Source: an uncultured Bulleidia sp. (GTDB lineage Bacteria; Bacillota_I; Bacilli_A; Erysipelotrichales; Erysipelotrichaceae). Taken from it: 64,000 nucleotides of DNA. The position numbers were made by a program, and so were the translations under genes. Below, piece after piece: positions 36,050-45,077 of this stretch. How positions within the stretch are numbered: position 1 is the first letter of the stretch; every line of letters starts with the position of its first letter. The notes beneath the pieces are model-generated. The model saw only the letters and a list, made by a program, of their open reading frames with translations. It was not told the origin of the DNA and did no database searches. The DNA is taken from contig CAMUDN010000006.1 in the NCBI GenBank assembly GCA_947087645.1, positions 1 through 64,000 on the forward strand, read 5' to 3'.

Positions 36050-37900
36050 ATGAATGAAAATTTATTAGAACCACTAAAATTTTATAATGATAATTTACAA
36101 AAAACTTATGCTAATAATGTCGCTTCTTTTTTTGATGAATTAGTTAAGAAATCAGGTATTGATGTTTCTTTAAACAGAGAAACAGTTAAACAATATAATG
36201 AAAAAATCACGGTTATTCAGCAAGATGTAAAAAAAATTAATAAATATAATATTTTAAAAGCTTTTCTTTATGTAGTAGGCATAGTTGCATGTATTGTAAT
36301 TATGAAGTTTATTTATGATATATATCACCATACGGGTGTTTTATGGAAGAATATTTTTTATGTATTATCAGCAATGTTGATAATTATATTAATTGTTATT
36401 TACATTAGAAATAAATTGAATCCTTTAGTAAATAATTTGAAATCTTCTAATATAAAATTAACCAAAGAAGCAGATGATTTGAAAAATAAAGCTTATGAAC
36501 AAATGCAAGCATTAAATATATTATATGATTCAGATGATACAAGACAGTTGATTTTGAAAGTTTTACCAGATATTAATTTAGATAAATATTTTAATATGAA
36601 AAGGTTTGATTATTTAAATCATAAATATAATTTGCAAGAAAATGATGATGACTTAGACAATAGTTCTTTGCATGTTTTAACGGGTGATATTGTTGGTAAT
36701 CCATATGTTATTATTAAAAGCCTAAATCATAAATTAGGAACTTATACTTATACAGGTGAATTAGTTATCTATTGGGAAACACATTCATATGAAAATGGTA
36801 AACGTGTAACGCATCATCATTCACAAACCTTATATGCTAGTTTAGATAAACCAAAGCCTTATTATAATTCATATACAACGATGATTTATGGTAATGAAGC
36901 AGCCGCTGATCTATCTTTTTCACGAAAAGGTGATCATATTGAAAAATTAAGTGCGAAAAAAAGAGAAAAAATAGTTAAAGAAGGTTCACGTAAAATTAAC
37001 CAATATGCTAAGAATGCGATTAAAAATGGTGGCTCATTTACACCGTTAGGAAATGATGAATTTGATTGTTTGTTTGGAGCGTTAGATCGTGATAATGAAA
37101 CACAGTTTCGGCTTTTATTTACACCATTGGCACAAAAAAATTTATTGGATATTATGAAATTTGGTCCTTATGGTGATGATTTTACTTTTATTAAAGAACA
37201 AAAAATAAATAAAATATCAGGTGAAAATTCCATTAATTGGGATCTAGATACTTCCGTCGAACGGTTTTATAATTATGATATAGATGCAGCTCGTGATTTT
37301 TTTATTCGTTTTAATATACAATACTTTGATCATTTCTTTTTTCAAATAGCCCCTATCTTATCTATTCCTTTATATCAGCAATATAAAACAAGTGAATATA
37401 TTTATCAGCATGACTATGTACGTAATTATACAAGTTATCAAGCAGAAGTTATGGCTAATAAATTAGGCAGTGATAGTTTTGCTCATGAAAGTTCTAAGAC
37501 ACCAGTAATTTTAAAAACTTCGTTAAATAAGAAAGATGGGTATACAGATGTTGTCAATGTATCAGCTTTCTCTTATGATACTATAGATCGTATAACATAT
37601 ATTCCGGTTTTTGGTAATGATGGTCGTTATCATGATGTGCCAGTTAAGTGGGTGGAATATATACCACTTAGAAAAGATTCTTTCATGAAATTAAAAGCCA
37701 TAGACTTAAAAGATCATGAATTTAGTGATGATTTTATGAGGAATGAGAAAAGTGCTTATATACATGATCATATGAGATATGATTATAGTTATGTAAATGG
37801 TATGTTTGCAATTAAAATTGATAAAGATCAATGTAGTGATGATATTGATTTAGAAATGAATAAATTATTACATAATTTTAAAGAAAAGGAGCGTAATTAA
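36050..37900 (+). CDS. Unrecognised two-TM membrane protein paired with LemA
   Basis: 616-aa protein of unknown function. It starts with a coiled N-terminal region (residues 1-65), then two membrane segments (about 69-90 and 99-120), then a large soluble domain of about 490 residues rich in Tyr, Asp and Asn. This domain has a conserved-looking block VEYIPLRKDSFMKLKAIDL, loosely reminiscent of DUF3137 proteins that often accompany LemA; I am not sure of that link. A GAGGAG site precedes the ATG. lemA begins one base after its stop, so the two make an operon and probably a complex at the membrane. Confidence 0.8.
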   Translation: MNENLLEPLKFYNDNLQKTYANNVASFFDELVKKSGIDVSLNRETVKQYNEKITVIQQDVKKINKYNILKAFLYVVGIVACIVIMKFIYDIYHHTGVLWKNIFYVLSAMLIIILIVIYIRNKLNPLVNNLKSSNIKLTKEADDLKNKAYEQMQALNILYDSDDTRQLILKVLPDINLDKYFNMKRFDYLNHKYNLQENDDDLDNSSLHVLTGDIVGNPYVIIKSLNHKLGTYTYTGELVIYWETHSYENGKRVTHHHSQTLYASLDKPKPYYNSYTTMIYGNEAAADLSFSRKGDHIEKLSAKKREKIVKEGSRKINQYAKNAIKNGGSFTPLGNDEFDCLFGALDRDNETQFRLLFTPLAQKNLLDIMKFGPYGDDFTFIKEQKINKISGENSINWDLDTSVERFYNYDIDAARDFFIRFNIQYFDHFFFQIAPILSIPLYQQYKTSEYIYQHDYVRNYTSYQAEVMANKLGSDSFAHESSKTPVILKTSLNKKDGYTDVVNVSAFSYDTIDRITYIPVFGNDGRYHDVPVKWVEYIPLRKDSFMKLKAIDLKDHEFSDDFMRNEKSAYIHDHMRYDYSYVNGMFAIKIDKDQCSDDIDLEMNKLLHNFKEKERN

Positions 37901-37901
37901 A

Positions 37902-38648
37902 ATGGCTAATGAATTAGATGAACAAAGAGATGAAGGTTTAAAAGAAGGACGTAAAATAGAGGTTATTAATAAGACTTTACCAGTGACAATTGGTATTGAA
38001 AGTACATTATTTACCGTATTGATTTGGTTGATACCAATTGTTATCGGTATGGTTGTTGTCTTGTTAATGATTAATAATAATGACCTTTTGGCAGTTATTT
38101 TAGGTATTGTAATAGCTTTCATGCCAGGTATTTTATTTTCTATTGCAAAAGTGAATGCTGCTAATTATTTGTTACAATTGCAACAAAAATTACAACATGA
38201 TGCATCACAAATCGATAATTATCTTGAACAAAGAGTTATTATTTTAAAAAATGCAGCTAAATTATTAGAAAAAGGTATGCATTTAGATCAAGATACTTTT
38301 ACTAAAATAGCTGAATTAAGAAGTGGAAATATTAAAAGCGACATTGAGCGTAATGATGCAGCTCAAAATATTGATAAAATAGCACATGATATTAATGTTG
38401 CTTTTGAAAATTATCCAGATCTTAAAGCACATCACGAAATTGAGGATGTGATGCAACAAAATTCTTATCTACAAAGAGAAATTACGGCTGCAAGAGAAGT
38501 ATATAATGATACTGTATTAACTTGGAATAAAGAAATATATGAATGGCCAGTTAAAAAGATAGTAGCTGCTAAAAAAGGTTATACAACAAGAATTCCTTTT
38601 GCGACATCAGATGAAATTAAACACCAAGCAAGTGAAGTATTTTTTTAA
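37902..38648 (+). CDS. lemA: LemA-family membrane protein with two N-terminal TM segments
   Basis: 248-aa protein. Two membrane helices at about 36-56 and 62-82 precede the LemA core: IDNYLEQRVIILKNAAKLLEKG (about 104-125), FTKIAELRSG, AFENYPDLKAHHEIEDV and the long helix EITAAREVYNDTVLTWNKEIYEWP. Typical LemA has one N-terminal helix, so the second is unusual. The function of LemA proteins is not settled. AAAAGGAG at the end of the upstream gene is its ribosome-binding site. A terminator follows. Confidence 0.85.
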   Translation: MANELDEQRDEGLKEGRKIEVINKTLPVTIGIESTLFTVLIWLIPIVIGMVVVLLMINNNDLLAVILGIVIAFMPGILFSIAKVNAANYLLQLQQKLQHDASQIDNYLEQRVIILKNAAKLLEKGMHLDQDTFTKIAELRSGNIKSDIERNDAAQNIDKIAHDINVAFENYPDLKAHHEIEDVMQQNSYLQREITAAREVYNDTVLTWNKEIYEWPVKKIVAAKKGYTTRIPFATSDEIKHQASEVFF

Positions 38649-38654
38649 AAAAGT

Positions 38655-38707
38655 ATACCAATTTCTTTTTGAAAATTAGATTGATAAAAGAAATTGGTAT
38701 TTCTTAT
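38655..38707 (+). terminator. Intrinsic terminator after lemA
   Basis: ATACCAATTTCTTTT (38655-38669) pairs perfectly with AAAAGAAATTGGTAT (38686-38700) across a 16-nt loop, followed by TTCTTATT. Confidence 0.8.
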
Positions 38708-38944
38708 TATGATATGTGATATATTTATGACTCAATAGAATTACAAGCATTATCATGTATAACTTGTAAATAATACAATTTAATAGTTAGATAAATGTAA
38801 AAAAGATGAGATATGGTTTGTAAGTACGATATTCTATATAATATATAAGAAATACATAATTTATAAGATAGATATTAATGATAAAAAGAAATCGAAAAAG
38901 TAATTTTGAACGTAAAAAATAAATTTTTCTTTTATACTTAAAGT
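38708..38944. other. AT-rich intergenic region
   Basis: About 240 bases with no gene that I can support. It holds an inverted repeat TTACAAG (38741-38747) / CTTGTAA (38763-38769), centres 22 bp apart, and near its right end TATACT (38933-38938), a -10 candidate exactly six bases before the next ATG. Confidence 0.5.
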
Positions 38945-39205
38945 ATGATTATGAAAAAAGTCTTATTATCACAAATTTATTTTCAATATAAGCCGAATGA
39001 GGAATTAAAAAGATCACTGATACAAAGAGGAATGGCAATTCCTGTTTCTGTTAATGAAGTTGATAATGGTTATATCTGTTTGGATGGTAACCAACGTTTA
39101 ACTTGTTTAGCACAAATGGGTGAAAAAGAAGTTCTTGTTTGTATTGAAAATAATTTTAAGAAATCTGGTAGTTCCTTTTGGGGGCATACACAAAATCACC
39201 ATTAG
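38945..39205 (+). CDS. Small ParB/sulfiredoxin-like domain protein
   Basis: 86-aa protein. NEELKRSLIQRGMAIPVSV followed by YICLDGNQRLTCLAQMGEKEVLVCI is the pattern of a ParB N-terminal (ParB/Srx) domain: the DGNQRLTCLAQMG box corresponds to the DGxRRLxAxxxxG CTP/ATP-binding box of ParB. There is no helix-turn-helix domain, so it cannot be a partitioning ParB. No clear Shine-Dalgarno precedes either ATG (38945 or 38951). It ends 10 bases before rluB. Confidence 0.65.
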   Translation: MIMKKVLLSQIYFQYKPNEELKRSLIQRGMAIPVSVNEVDNGYICLDGNQRLTCLAQMGEKEVLVCIENNFKKSGSSFWGHTQNHH

Positions 39206-39215
39206 AAGGAGAAAT

Positions 39216-39950
39216 ATGCAACGTTTACAAAAAGTTATTGCACAAGCAGGAATTGCTTCAAGGCGTAAAGCAGAAGAATTGATTATGCAAGGGCAAGTAC
39301 AAGTTAATGAACAAGTTATTTGTCAATTGGGTACACAAGTTAATGATCAAGATGAGATAAAAGTAAAGGGTAAAATAATTCAAAAGGAAGAGAAAGTTTA
39401 TTTTTTATTAAATAAGCCGAAGAAAGTAATTACTTCTTTGCAAGATGAAAAAAAACGGAAAACGGTTTTATCTTGTTTTCCAGGCATTACAAAGCGGATC
39501 TTTCCGGTTGGACGATTAGATTATGAAACAAGTGGTTTATTGTTATTAACAAATGATGGTGATTTTGCACATGCTATGATGCATCCTAGTCATCATATTG
39601 AAAAAACATATGAAGTAATGATAGATGGTTATTTAGAAGATGTGATGTTAAAAAAATTAAGTCAGGGTATACCTTTAGAAGATGGTATGACATGGCCAGC
39701 TAAAGTTAGTTTATTAGAACGAAGTAGAAAAACAAATAAGACAAGAATTGAATTGTGTATTCAGGAAGGGCGTAATCGGCAAGTACGTAGAATGATTGAA
39801 TATTTTAACTTTGAAGTAACAAACTTAAAAAGAATAGCTTATTCTTTTTTGACCATTGGTAAATTGAGACAAGGAGAATATCGTCGCTTAAAAACTTTTG
39901 AAGTCAAGAAATTATTAGCCATTGCTAAAAAATATGAGTTAGATAGGTAA
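39216..39950 (+). CDS. rluB: 23S rRNA pseudouridine synthase RluB-type
   Basis: 244-aa enzyme with an N-terminal S4 domain (MQRLQKVIAQAGIASRRKAEELIMQGQV) and an RsuA-family synthase domain with catalytic Asp in GRLDYETSGLLLLTNDGDF, plus EGRNRQVRRMIEYF. It modifies 23S rRNA; whether it is RluB or another RsuA-family member is inferred. The frame is open to 39120, but AGAAGGAG before 39216 and the S4 start choose this ATG. Its 3' end overlaps rqcH by 12 bases, tail to tail. Confidence 0.92.
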   Translation: MQRLQKVIAQAGIASRRKAEELIMQGQVQVNEQVICQLGTQVNDQDEIKVKGKIIQKEEKVYFLLNKPKKVITSLQDEKKRKTVLSCFPGITKRIFPVGRLDYETSGLLLLTNDGDFAHAMMHPSHHIEKTYEVMIDGYLEDVMLKKLSQGIPLEDGMTWPAKVSLLERSRKTNKTRIELCIQEGRNRQVRRMIEYFNFEVTNLKRIAYSFLTIGKLRQGEYRRLKTFEVKKLLAIAKKYELDR

Positions 39951-39962
39951 CTCATATTTTTT
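39930..39962. terminator. Bidirectional terminator within overlapping rluB and rqcH ends
   Basis: AAATATGAGTTA (39930-39941), loop GATAGG, TAACTCATATTT (39948-39959) then T-run. It contains both stop codons and serves both convergent genes. Confidence 0.85.
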
Positions 39963-41573
39963 TAATTCGGTAATATCAGGATCAATATAGATTGTTTTAT
40001 ATGCACTTAGCTGTACCATGCCTGGTTTAGCACCAGGTATTTTTTTTAATGCTTTGATAGGACAATAATTAACAGGTACAGAACTTGAAAAGCGACCAGC
40101 AGAAAAGTAAGCAGCAATGTTAGCAGCTAAACGTAGGGTTTCTTCATCAGGCTGATTACTTTCGATGACTACATGAGCACCATGGTAATTTTGAGCATGA
40201 AGCCAGATAAATGATTTGGGACTATGCCAAGTAACAATTTCATTTTGAAAACAATTTTTGCCAAAACGAATAACGATATCATTTTTAGATTTAAGAGTAT
40301 AAACAGGTAATTTTTCTTCTTTTTTATTTTTACCTTTAACTTTCTTTTTAATATATCCTTGTCTGATTAATTCTGCTTGAATTTGTTTAGCAGATGTAAC
40401 ATTTGCATAGCTTAATTGCTCTTCTAAGGATAAAAAATAGTCATATTCAATTTGTGTTTTAGCAATTTGGGTTTGTAAATATGCTTGTCCTTTTTTCTTT
40501 TTATTATAAATTTGAAACATTTTACGAGCATTTGCTTTGCCATCTAATTTAGGATCTAGGGGTATTTTTATGATATGATCTGTTTCATCATCTTGTAAGT
40601 TAATGAAATTTAGTCCTTTAGTATCCTGAATTTGGTTCATGTATAATAAATTACCGTATTTAAGATAACGTTGACAATCTAATGCTTGATCATATTCTGC
40701 TTTTAAACGGGGTAATTTACGTGCTTGATGCTTTTTTTCACGTTGAATAAATTTAAGTATATCACCAGCTAAATGTTTGATTCGATCTTGTTCTTGTAAG
40801 TCTTTATAAATATATGCTAATCCTTCTTGTAAAGGATAGCTATGATTGTTACCAAGATGTTTAAGAGCTAAGCAATGAAAATGATTAGGATCATGATCAT
40901 CAGCAAAAAAAAGTTGTTGGGAATGGTTAATTTCTTGCATGATTTCTTTAAAACTTTGCCCACACTGCATGCGATATTCACATTCATTAGCTAAAAGTGG
41001 TGAAAAGCCAGCACATTGTTTGAAAAGAGGAATATCAGGATCAATATTTTCTATAGTGAAAGGATTCTTTTTAGCTTGTTTTTCAACTGCTTTAAATATG
41101 GCTCCAGGTTGAATTATGCGTTGCGTGTTTGTGAATGGTGGTATTCTTTTTAAAGCATCAATTACTTTACCTTGATCATCGACTAAAATACAATTAGCAT
41201 ATTTACCCATTAGTTCAATAATTAAGCGATAATAAACAATATCACCAATAGTATTAAAAGCTTTAATTTTCATTTCAAACCAACGGTCTAAGTCTATCTG
41301 TTGAATTGTTTCAACAATACTACTATCTAAATATTTTCGTAATAACATGACGAAAGTAAGTGGTTCATCAGCTGTTGTTAATTTTTCATCACTAAGCAAA
41401 AGACGATTATAAGCAGAGTGTAAATTAATTAATAGTTGTTTTTTACCTTGACAACCATGAATTTGAAAGAGTAATTCTGTTTCTGAAGTATGCCATATTT
41501 TTTGGATTCGAAAAGGTAAATTTGCTTGTAAAATAGGAATAATTTTATGTAAAAGAATGCCATCCATTGCCAT
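39939..41573 (-). CDS. rqcH: Rqc2/RqcH homologue (NFACT protein, ribosome quality control)
   Basis: 544-aa protein that binds obstructed 50S subunits and directs alanine tailing of stalled peptides. NFACT-N at about residues 1-250 (MAMDGILLHKIIPILQANL start), a coiled-coil middle (about 250-410), and the NFACT-R domain with FIWLHAQNYHGAHVVIES near residue 450. MAMDGI at the first ATG matches the family start; GAGGTG is close upstream. Also described as a fibronectin-binding protein in streptococci. YlmH at 16.1 kb may act in the same pathway. Confidence 0.93.
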   Translation of the reverse strand: MAMDGILLHKIIPILQANLPFRIQKIWHTSETELLFQIHGCQGKKQLLINLHSAYNRLLLSDEKLTTADEPLTFVMLLRKYLDSSIVETIQQIDLDRWFEMKIKAFNTIGDIVYYRLIIELMGKYANCILVDDQGKVIDALKRIPPFTNTQRIIQPGAIFKAVEKQAKKNPFTIENIDPDIPLFKQCAGFSPLLANECEYRMQCGQSFKEIMQEINHSQQLFFADDHDPNHFHCLALKHLGNNHSYPLQEGLAYIYKDLQEQDRIKHLAGDILKFIQREKKHQARKLPRLKAEYDQALDCQRYLKYGNLLYMNQIQDTKGLNFINLQDDETDHIIKIPLDPKLDGKANARKMFQIYNKKKKGQAYLQTQIAKTQIEYDYFLSLEEQLSYANVTSAKQIQAELIRQGYIKKKVKGKNKKEEKLPVYTLKSKNDIVIRFGKNCFQNEIVTWHSPKSFIWLHAQNYHGAHVVIESNQPDEETLRLAANIAAYFSAGRFSSSVPVNYCPIKALKKIPGAKPGMVQLSAYKTIYIDPDITELKKYELPI

Positions 41574-41670
41574 AAGTCACCTCATTTTTTTATCATAACA
41601 TGTTTTTAAAGAAATAAATTGCAGAAGTGTTGTTTTTGTAATAAAGTATTAGAAAAGGAGATTAATTGTT

Positions 41671-42231
41671 ATGGCTAAGGGTTTGTTGATAGTTTTATCC
41701 GGTCCATCCGGAGTTGGGAAAGGGACAGTATTAAAAGAATTTATTAATGATCCTGATTTGAATTTATCCTATTCGGTTTCTTTGACAACCCGTAAGCAAA
41801 GACCGGGCGAAGTTGATGGTGTAAATTATTTTTTCGTTTCAAGAGCAGAGTTTGAACGTGCCCAAAAGGCTGGTGAGTTATTAGAATCAGCTGAATTTGT
41901 TGGTAATTATTATGGTACTTCTTTAGCGCAAGTTGAGAAATTACGAAATCAGGGGAAGAATGTAATTTTAGAAATAGAGGTTCAAGGTTGCCAACAAGTA
42001 CAGAAAAAGATTAGTGATGCATTAACAATTTTTATTGTACCACCAAGTATGGAAGCTTTAGAAAAGCGTATTCGTGGACGTAATACTGAGCCTGAAGAAA
42101 TTGTTCAGGAAAGATTAGCTAAAGCAGCTCGGGAAATGGAGCTTATAGGCATGTATAAATATGTTGTTTGTAATGATGACCCACAATTAGCTGCGGATAT
42201 TATTCGGATGATTATTAAGCGTCATATGTAA
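41671..42231 (+). CDS. gmk: Guanylate kinase
   Basis: Phosphorylates GMP to GDP. P-loop GPSGVGKG at residues 11-18, SVSLTTRKQRPGEVDGVNYFFVS (GMP-binding) and the lid-region RIRGRNTEPEEIVQERLA are present. 186 aa is about 15-20 residues shorter than most, truncated at the C-terminus after VCNDDPQLAADIIRMIIK. AAAAGGAG precedes the ATG. Not followed by rpoZ as in many Firmicutes; a terminator comes next. Confidence 0.95.
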   Translation: MAKGLLIVLSGPSGVGKGTVLKEFINDPDLNLSYSVSLTTRKQRPGEVDGVNYFFVSRAEFERAQKAGELLESAEFVGNYYGTSLAQVEKLRNQGKNVILEIEVQGCQQVQKKISDALTIFIVPPSMEALEKRIRGRNTEPEEIVQERLAKAAREMELIGMYKYVVCNDDPQLAADIIRMIIKRHM

Positions 42232-42254
42232 TTCATTTTGTTGAACATAATTTT

Positions 42255-42296
42255 AAATAACCATTTTAAGATCAAATACTTAAGATGGTTATTTTT
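42255..42296 (+). terminator. Intrinsic terminator after gmk
   Basis: AAATAACCATTTTAAG (42255-42270) pairs with CTTAAGATGGTTATTT (42279-42294) with one wobble pair, followed by T. Confidence 0.85.
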
Positions 42297-42320
42297 ATAT
42301 GTGATATGATCATCATACAT

Positions 42321-42352
42321 AAAAAAGTGGGTATCATCGAAACCCACTTTTT
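42321..42352 (-). terminator. Intrinsic terminator after rpsD
   Basis: On the minus strand AAAAAGTGGGT pairs with ACCCACTTTTT around a 9-nt loop and ends in T-run. It lies 42 bases after the rpsD stop. Confidence 0.85.
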
Positions 42353-42393
42353 GGTAAACAGAAAGTATAATTAAGTACTTTTTAGTTGATAGC

Positions 42394-42996
42394 TTAACGG
42401 TTATAGTATTCAACGACAAGAGCTTCATTAACTTCTTGATTTAATTCTGAACGTTCTGGTAAACGAACAAATTTACCTTTTTTATTTTCCTTGTCAACTT
42501 CGACAAAAGCTGGAGTTTGAATTTGTGATTCAAGTGATTCTTTAACAACAGCTAAATTTAAACTCTTTTCTTTTAAAGAAATTTCTTGTCCTGGCTTAAC
42601 TAAAGCTGAAGGAATATTCAATTTCTTGCCATTAACTAAGACATGACCATGATTAACTAATTGCCGAGCAGCTTTACGTGTACGAGCAAAACCCATACGA
42701 TAAACAATGTTATCCAAACGACTTTCTAACAAAGTTAAAAAGTTTACACCAGCCATACCATCCATCTTTGATGCTTTGACAAACAAGTTATGGAATTGTC
42801 TTTCATTTAGGCCATACATTGATCTGATTCTTTGCTTTTCTCTTAACTGCATGCCATAACCAGATAATTTAACGCGCTTAGTTGGTCCATGTTGACCAGG
42901 AGCATAAGTTCTCTTCTTTAATTCTTCACCTGTTTCTAATACGGAAAAACTCAAACGACGTGATTTTTTCCAAACAGGTCCTGTGTAACGTGCCAT
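42394..42996 (-). CDS. rpsD: 30S ribosomal protein S4
   Basis: 200-aa primary 16S rRNA-binding protein. It opens [18 protein letters not shown], with the S4 domain at about residues 90-155 ([35 protein letters not shown]) and ends LVVEYYNR, all standard. Cys zinc ligands near the N-terminus are absent, so it is the C-minus form. AGGAGG precedes the ATG and is partly sequestered in a leader hairpin. Stand-alone, as in Bacillus. Confidence 0.98.
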   Translation of the reverse strand: MARYTGPVWKKSRRLSFSVLETGEELKKRTYAPGQHGPTKRVKLSGYGMQLREKQRIRSMYGLNERQFHNLFVKASKMDGMAGVNFLTLLESRLDNIVYRMGFARTRKAARQLVNHGHVLVNGKKLNIPSALVKPGQEISLKEKSLNLAVVKESLESQIQTPAFVEVDKENKKGKFVRLPERSELNQEVNEALVVEYYNR

Positions 42997-43146
42997 AATA
43001 TTTTCCTCCTATTGACGAAATCAACAATAGGGATAAATCATTTTTAAGGGTGTTTGAATGAGCCTTTTCACTATGCAGCTAGGTACTAAGGGAGATCATA
43101 AATCTTCAAACGCACAATTAAAAAACTTTATCTGCTGCCGATTTCG
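42997..43146 (-). promoter_or_regulatory. rpsD leader, candidate S4 autoregulatory element
   Basis: About 150 nt between the predicted start and the rpsD ATG. On the minus strand GCGTTTGAA and TTCAAACAC can form a long-range helix around GATCTCCC...GGCTCATT. A second hairpin, CCTATTG/CAATAGG (43025-43031 with 43008-43014), pairs bases of the Shine-Dalgarno AGGAGG. Firmicutes rpsD leaders are known to bind S4, so translational feedback is likely. Confidence 0.65.
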
Positions 43147-43152
43147 ATAAAA

Positions 43153-43181
43153 ATGATATCATTATCAGTAATAATCGTCAA
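43153..43181 (-). promoter_or_regulatory. Promoter of rpsD
   Basis: Minus strand TTGACG (plus 43176-43181), 17-bp spacer, TATCAT (plus 43153-43158); start expected near 43146. Confidence 0.8.
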
Positions 43182-43311
43182 ATAAATAACATTAATTTAT
43201 TAAAAAAGAAGATAATAATTGATATATAATCATAATAAGTATTTAAAAATAGTTTAGCTTGTTGCTATAAAAATAAGTTCTTGTTGCGGATAGTTTAAGC
43301 ACTTAAAAATA

Positions 43312-43320
43312 TGTTAAAAT
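43312..43320 (+). promoter_or_regulatory. Extended -10 for ezrA
   Basis: TGTTAAAAT is an extended -10 (TGn before TAAAAT); no good -35 at the right distance. Between the rpsD promoter and this site (43182-43311) I see nothing else. Confidence 0.45.
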
Positions 43321-43346
43321 AGAAAAGATTAGAAGGGCGGTTTTTT

Positions 43347-45077
43347 ATGAATCAGTTTTTTGGTTTTATTGCTGATATCAGATTTATTATTGCAGTTAGT
43401 GTTATTGTTGTTTTAGCTGTTATTTGGTTACTTGTAACAGTGATTAGAGCACGTCATTTTCAGCGTGAATTAAATGAGTTAAAGATACGCTTTGAAGCTG
43501 TTAGAATGATTCCTCTTTCTTTAAAAATGAATAAAGTAATGAATGTCGCCCATGCTAATGAGAAGATTATGAAGCCAGTTGATGCTGCCAATGAATCTTT
43601 TCTTAAAGTGTCATCAGAAATAAATGAATTTAATGAAAATTTATCTGTTTTAGATAATGATATTCAAACTAATCATTTATCAAAAATGAAGAAAAAAATT
43701 GCCAGTTTACAGGAAAAAATTCAAACTCTCGAAGTAGATACTAAGTCATTAGAACATACATTAGATGGATTTTTAGCTAAAGAAACAGCTCAAAGACAAG
43801 AAGTAACAGCTCTTAAAAATCGTTTTCGGGCAATGAAAACCCAAGCCATGGAAACAGCTAATCGTCTTTCTTTTGCATGGGCAATGGTTGAGCAGAAAAT
43901 ATCTGATTGTGAAAAAATGTTTATGACTTTTGAGGAATGGATGTTTAATGCTGATTTTGATAAGGCTAATAAAGAATTAGTAAGAATTAAATTCAGTATG
44001 GCAGATTTAGATAAGATTTTAGATCAAATGCCAGATTTGATTCATGATGCTCAAGGTATTATTCCTAAGCTTGCCCAATCTTTACAAAAAAGTTTTATTC
44101 ATCAAAGAAGTCGGGGTGTCTTTTTAAAACATTTAGAGATTGAAACTAATCTAAAAATGATGACAGAATCTTTAAATGAAGATTTACGTTATTTAAAAAG
44201 TGGTTCGGTAGATGGTGTTAAAGATCGTTTAAAAGATATGAAAGAGCGAATTAAACAAATGGATCAAGCAGTTAAAACGGAAGGTAAAGCTTTTGATGAA
44301 GTATATATTTTAACGAAAGATTCATTGAAATTACGTGATCAAGTAGAAAAGCTAAAATTATTTGTAGTTGAAAAATATGCTAAAGTTAAAGATCGTTTTG
44401 ATTTAGCAAAAATGAAAGAACAAATAGATCATGAGTGTAATGTTTTTAATCAATTAGTTGAAACAATGCCTTCAATTATGGATACAATTAAAAATCAACA
44501 AGTTCCAGCTACGGAAGTACTTGTTGGTTTACGTAAATTAATAACTGATTTAGATACTTCAAATAATGTATTCAAGGAAATGAAGGAAGAGTTAGAAGTA
44601 GCTAGTGGTGATGAAGAAAGATGTCGTGAACAATTGATTAAGTTACAAGTAACAATGTCGATTGTGCAATTAAAGTTAAGAAAGACTAAATTACCGATTA
44701 TTTCAGATAAGTATGAAGAAGATGTGAATCGTGCTTATGAATATTTTTATCGTTTGAATGGCTTATTAGATGCTAGCCCTTTGCAAATGCCTTTGATTAA
44801 TTCTACTTTGCAAGAAGCAGTACCATTTGTTTATAAATTATATCGTGAATTAATGAATATTATAGGAACAGCTGTAATGGTTGAAGAAACAATAGTATAT
44901 GGTAATCGTTATCGTTCAACTTATGCTGATATTGATTCAGATTTAACACGTGAAGAATTGGATTTTAGAAATGGTGAATATACGTTAGCTTTGCATCGAG
45001 CAATTACGACAATGGAAAAAATTAATCCTGGTAGTTATGAGACAATGATGCAGAAAAGTCGTGCTTTAGATGCGTAG
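43347..45077 (+). CDS. ezrA: Septation ring formation regulator EzrA
   Basis: 576-aa protein with one N-terminal membrane segment (about residues 11-32) and a long spectrin-like coiled-coil cytoplasmic body. The final part LYRELMNIIGTAVMVEETIVYGNRYRS with GEYTLALHRAITTMEKINPGSYE is the conserved EzrA C-terminal patch. EzrA links FtsZ to the membrane and limits Z-ring formation. It overlaps iscS by eight bases, an order (ezrA then iscS-thiI) shared with Bacillus and relatives. Confidence 0.92.
   Translation: MNQFFGFIADIRFIIAVSVIVVLAVIWLLVTVIRARHFQRELNELKIRFEAVRMIPLSLKMNKVMNVAHANEKIMKPVDAANESFLKVSSEINEFNENLSVLDNDIQTNHLSKMKKKIASLQEKIQTLEVDTKSLEHTLDGFLAKETAQRQEVTALKNRFRAMKTQAMETANRLSFAWAMVEQKISDCEKMFMTFEEWMFNADFDKANKELVRIKFSMADLDKILDQMPDLIHDAQGIIPKLAQSLQKSFIHQRSRGVFLKHLEIETNLKMMTESLNEDLRYLKSGSVDGVKDRLKDMKERIKQMDQAVKTEGKAFDEVYILTKDSLKLRDQVEKLKLFVVEKYAKVKDRFDLAKMKEQIDHECNVFNQLVETMPSIMDTIKNQQVPATEVLVGLRKLITDLDTSNNVFKEMKEELEVASGDEERCREQLIKLQVTMSIVQLKLRKTKLPIISDKYEEDVNRAYEYFYRLNGLLDASPLQMPLINSTLQEAVPFVYKLYRELMNIIGTAVMVEETIVYGNRYRSTYADIDSDLTREELDFRNGEYTLALHRAITTMEKINPGSYETMMQKSRALDA

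Noticed and set aside
38945..39205. Partition ParB of a plasmid or chromosome
   Set aside because: Only an N-terminal ParB/Srx-like domain is present; no helix-turn-helix, no parA neighbour and no parS-like repeats.
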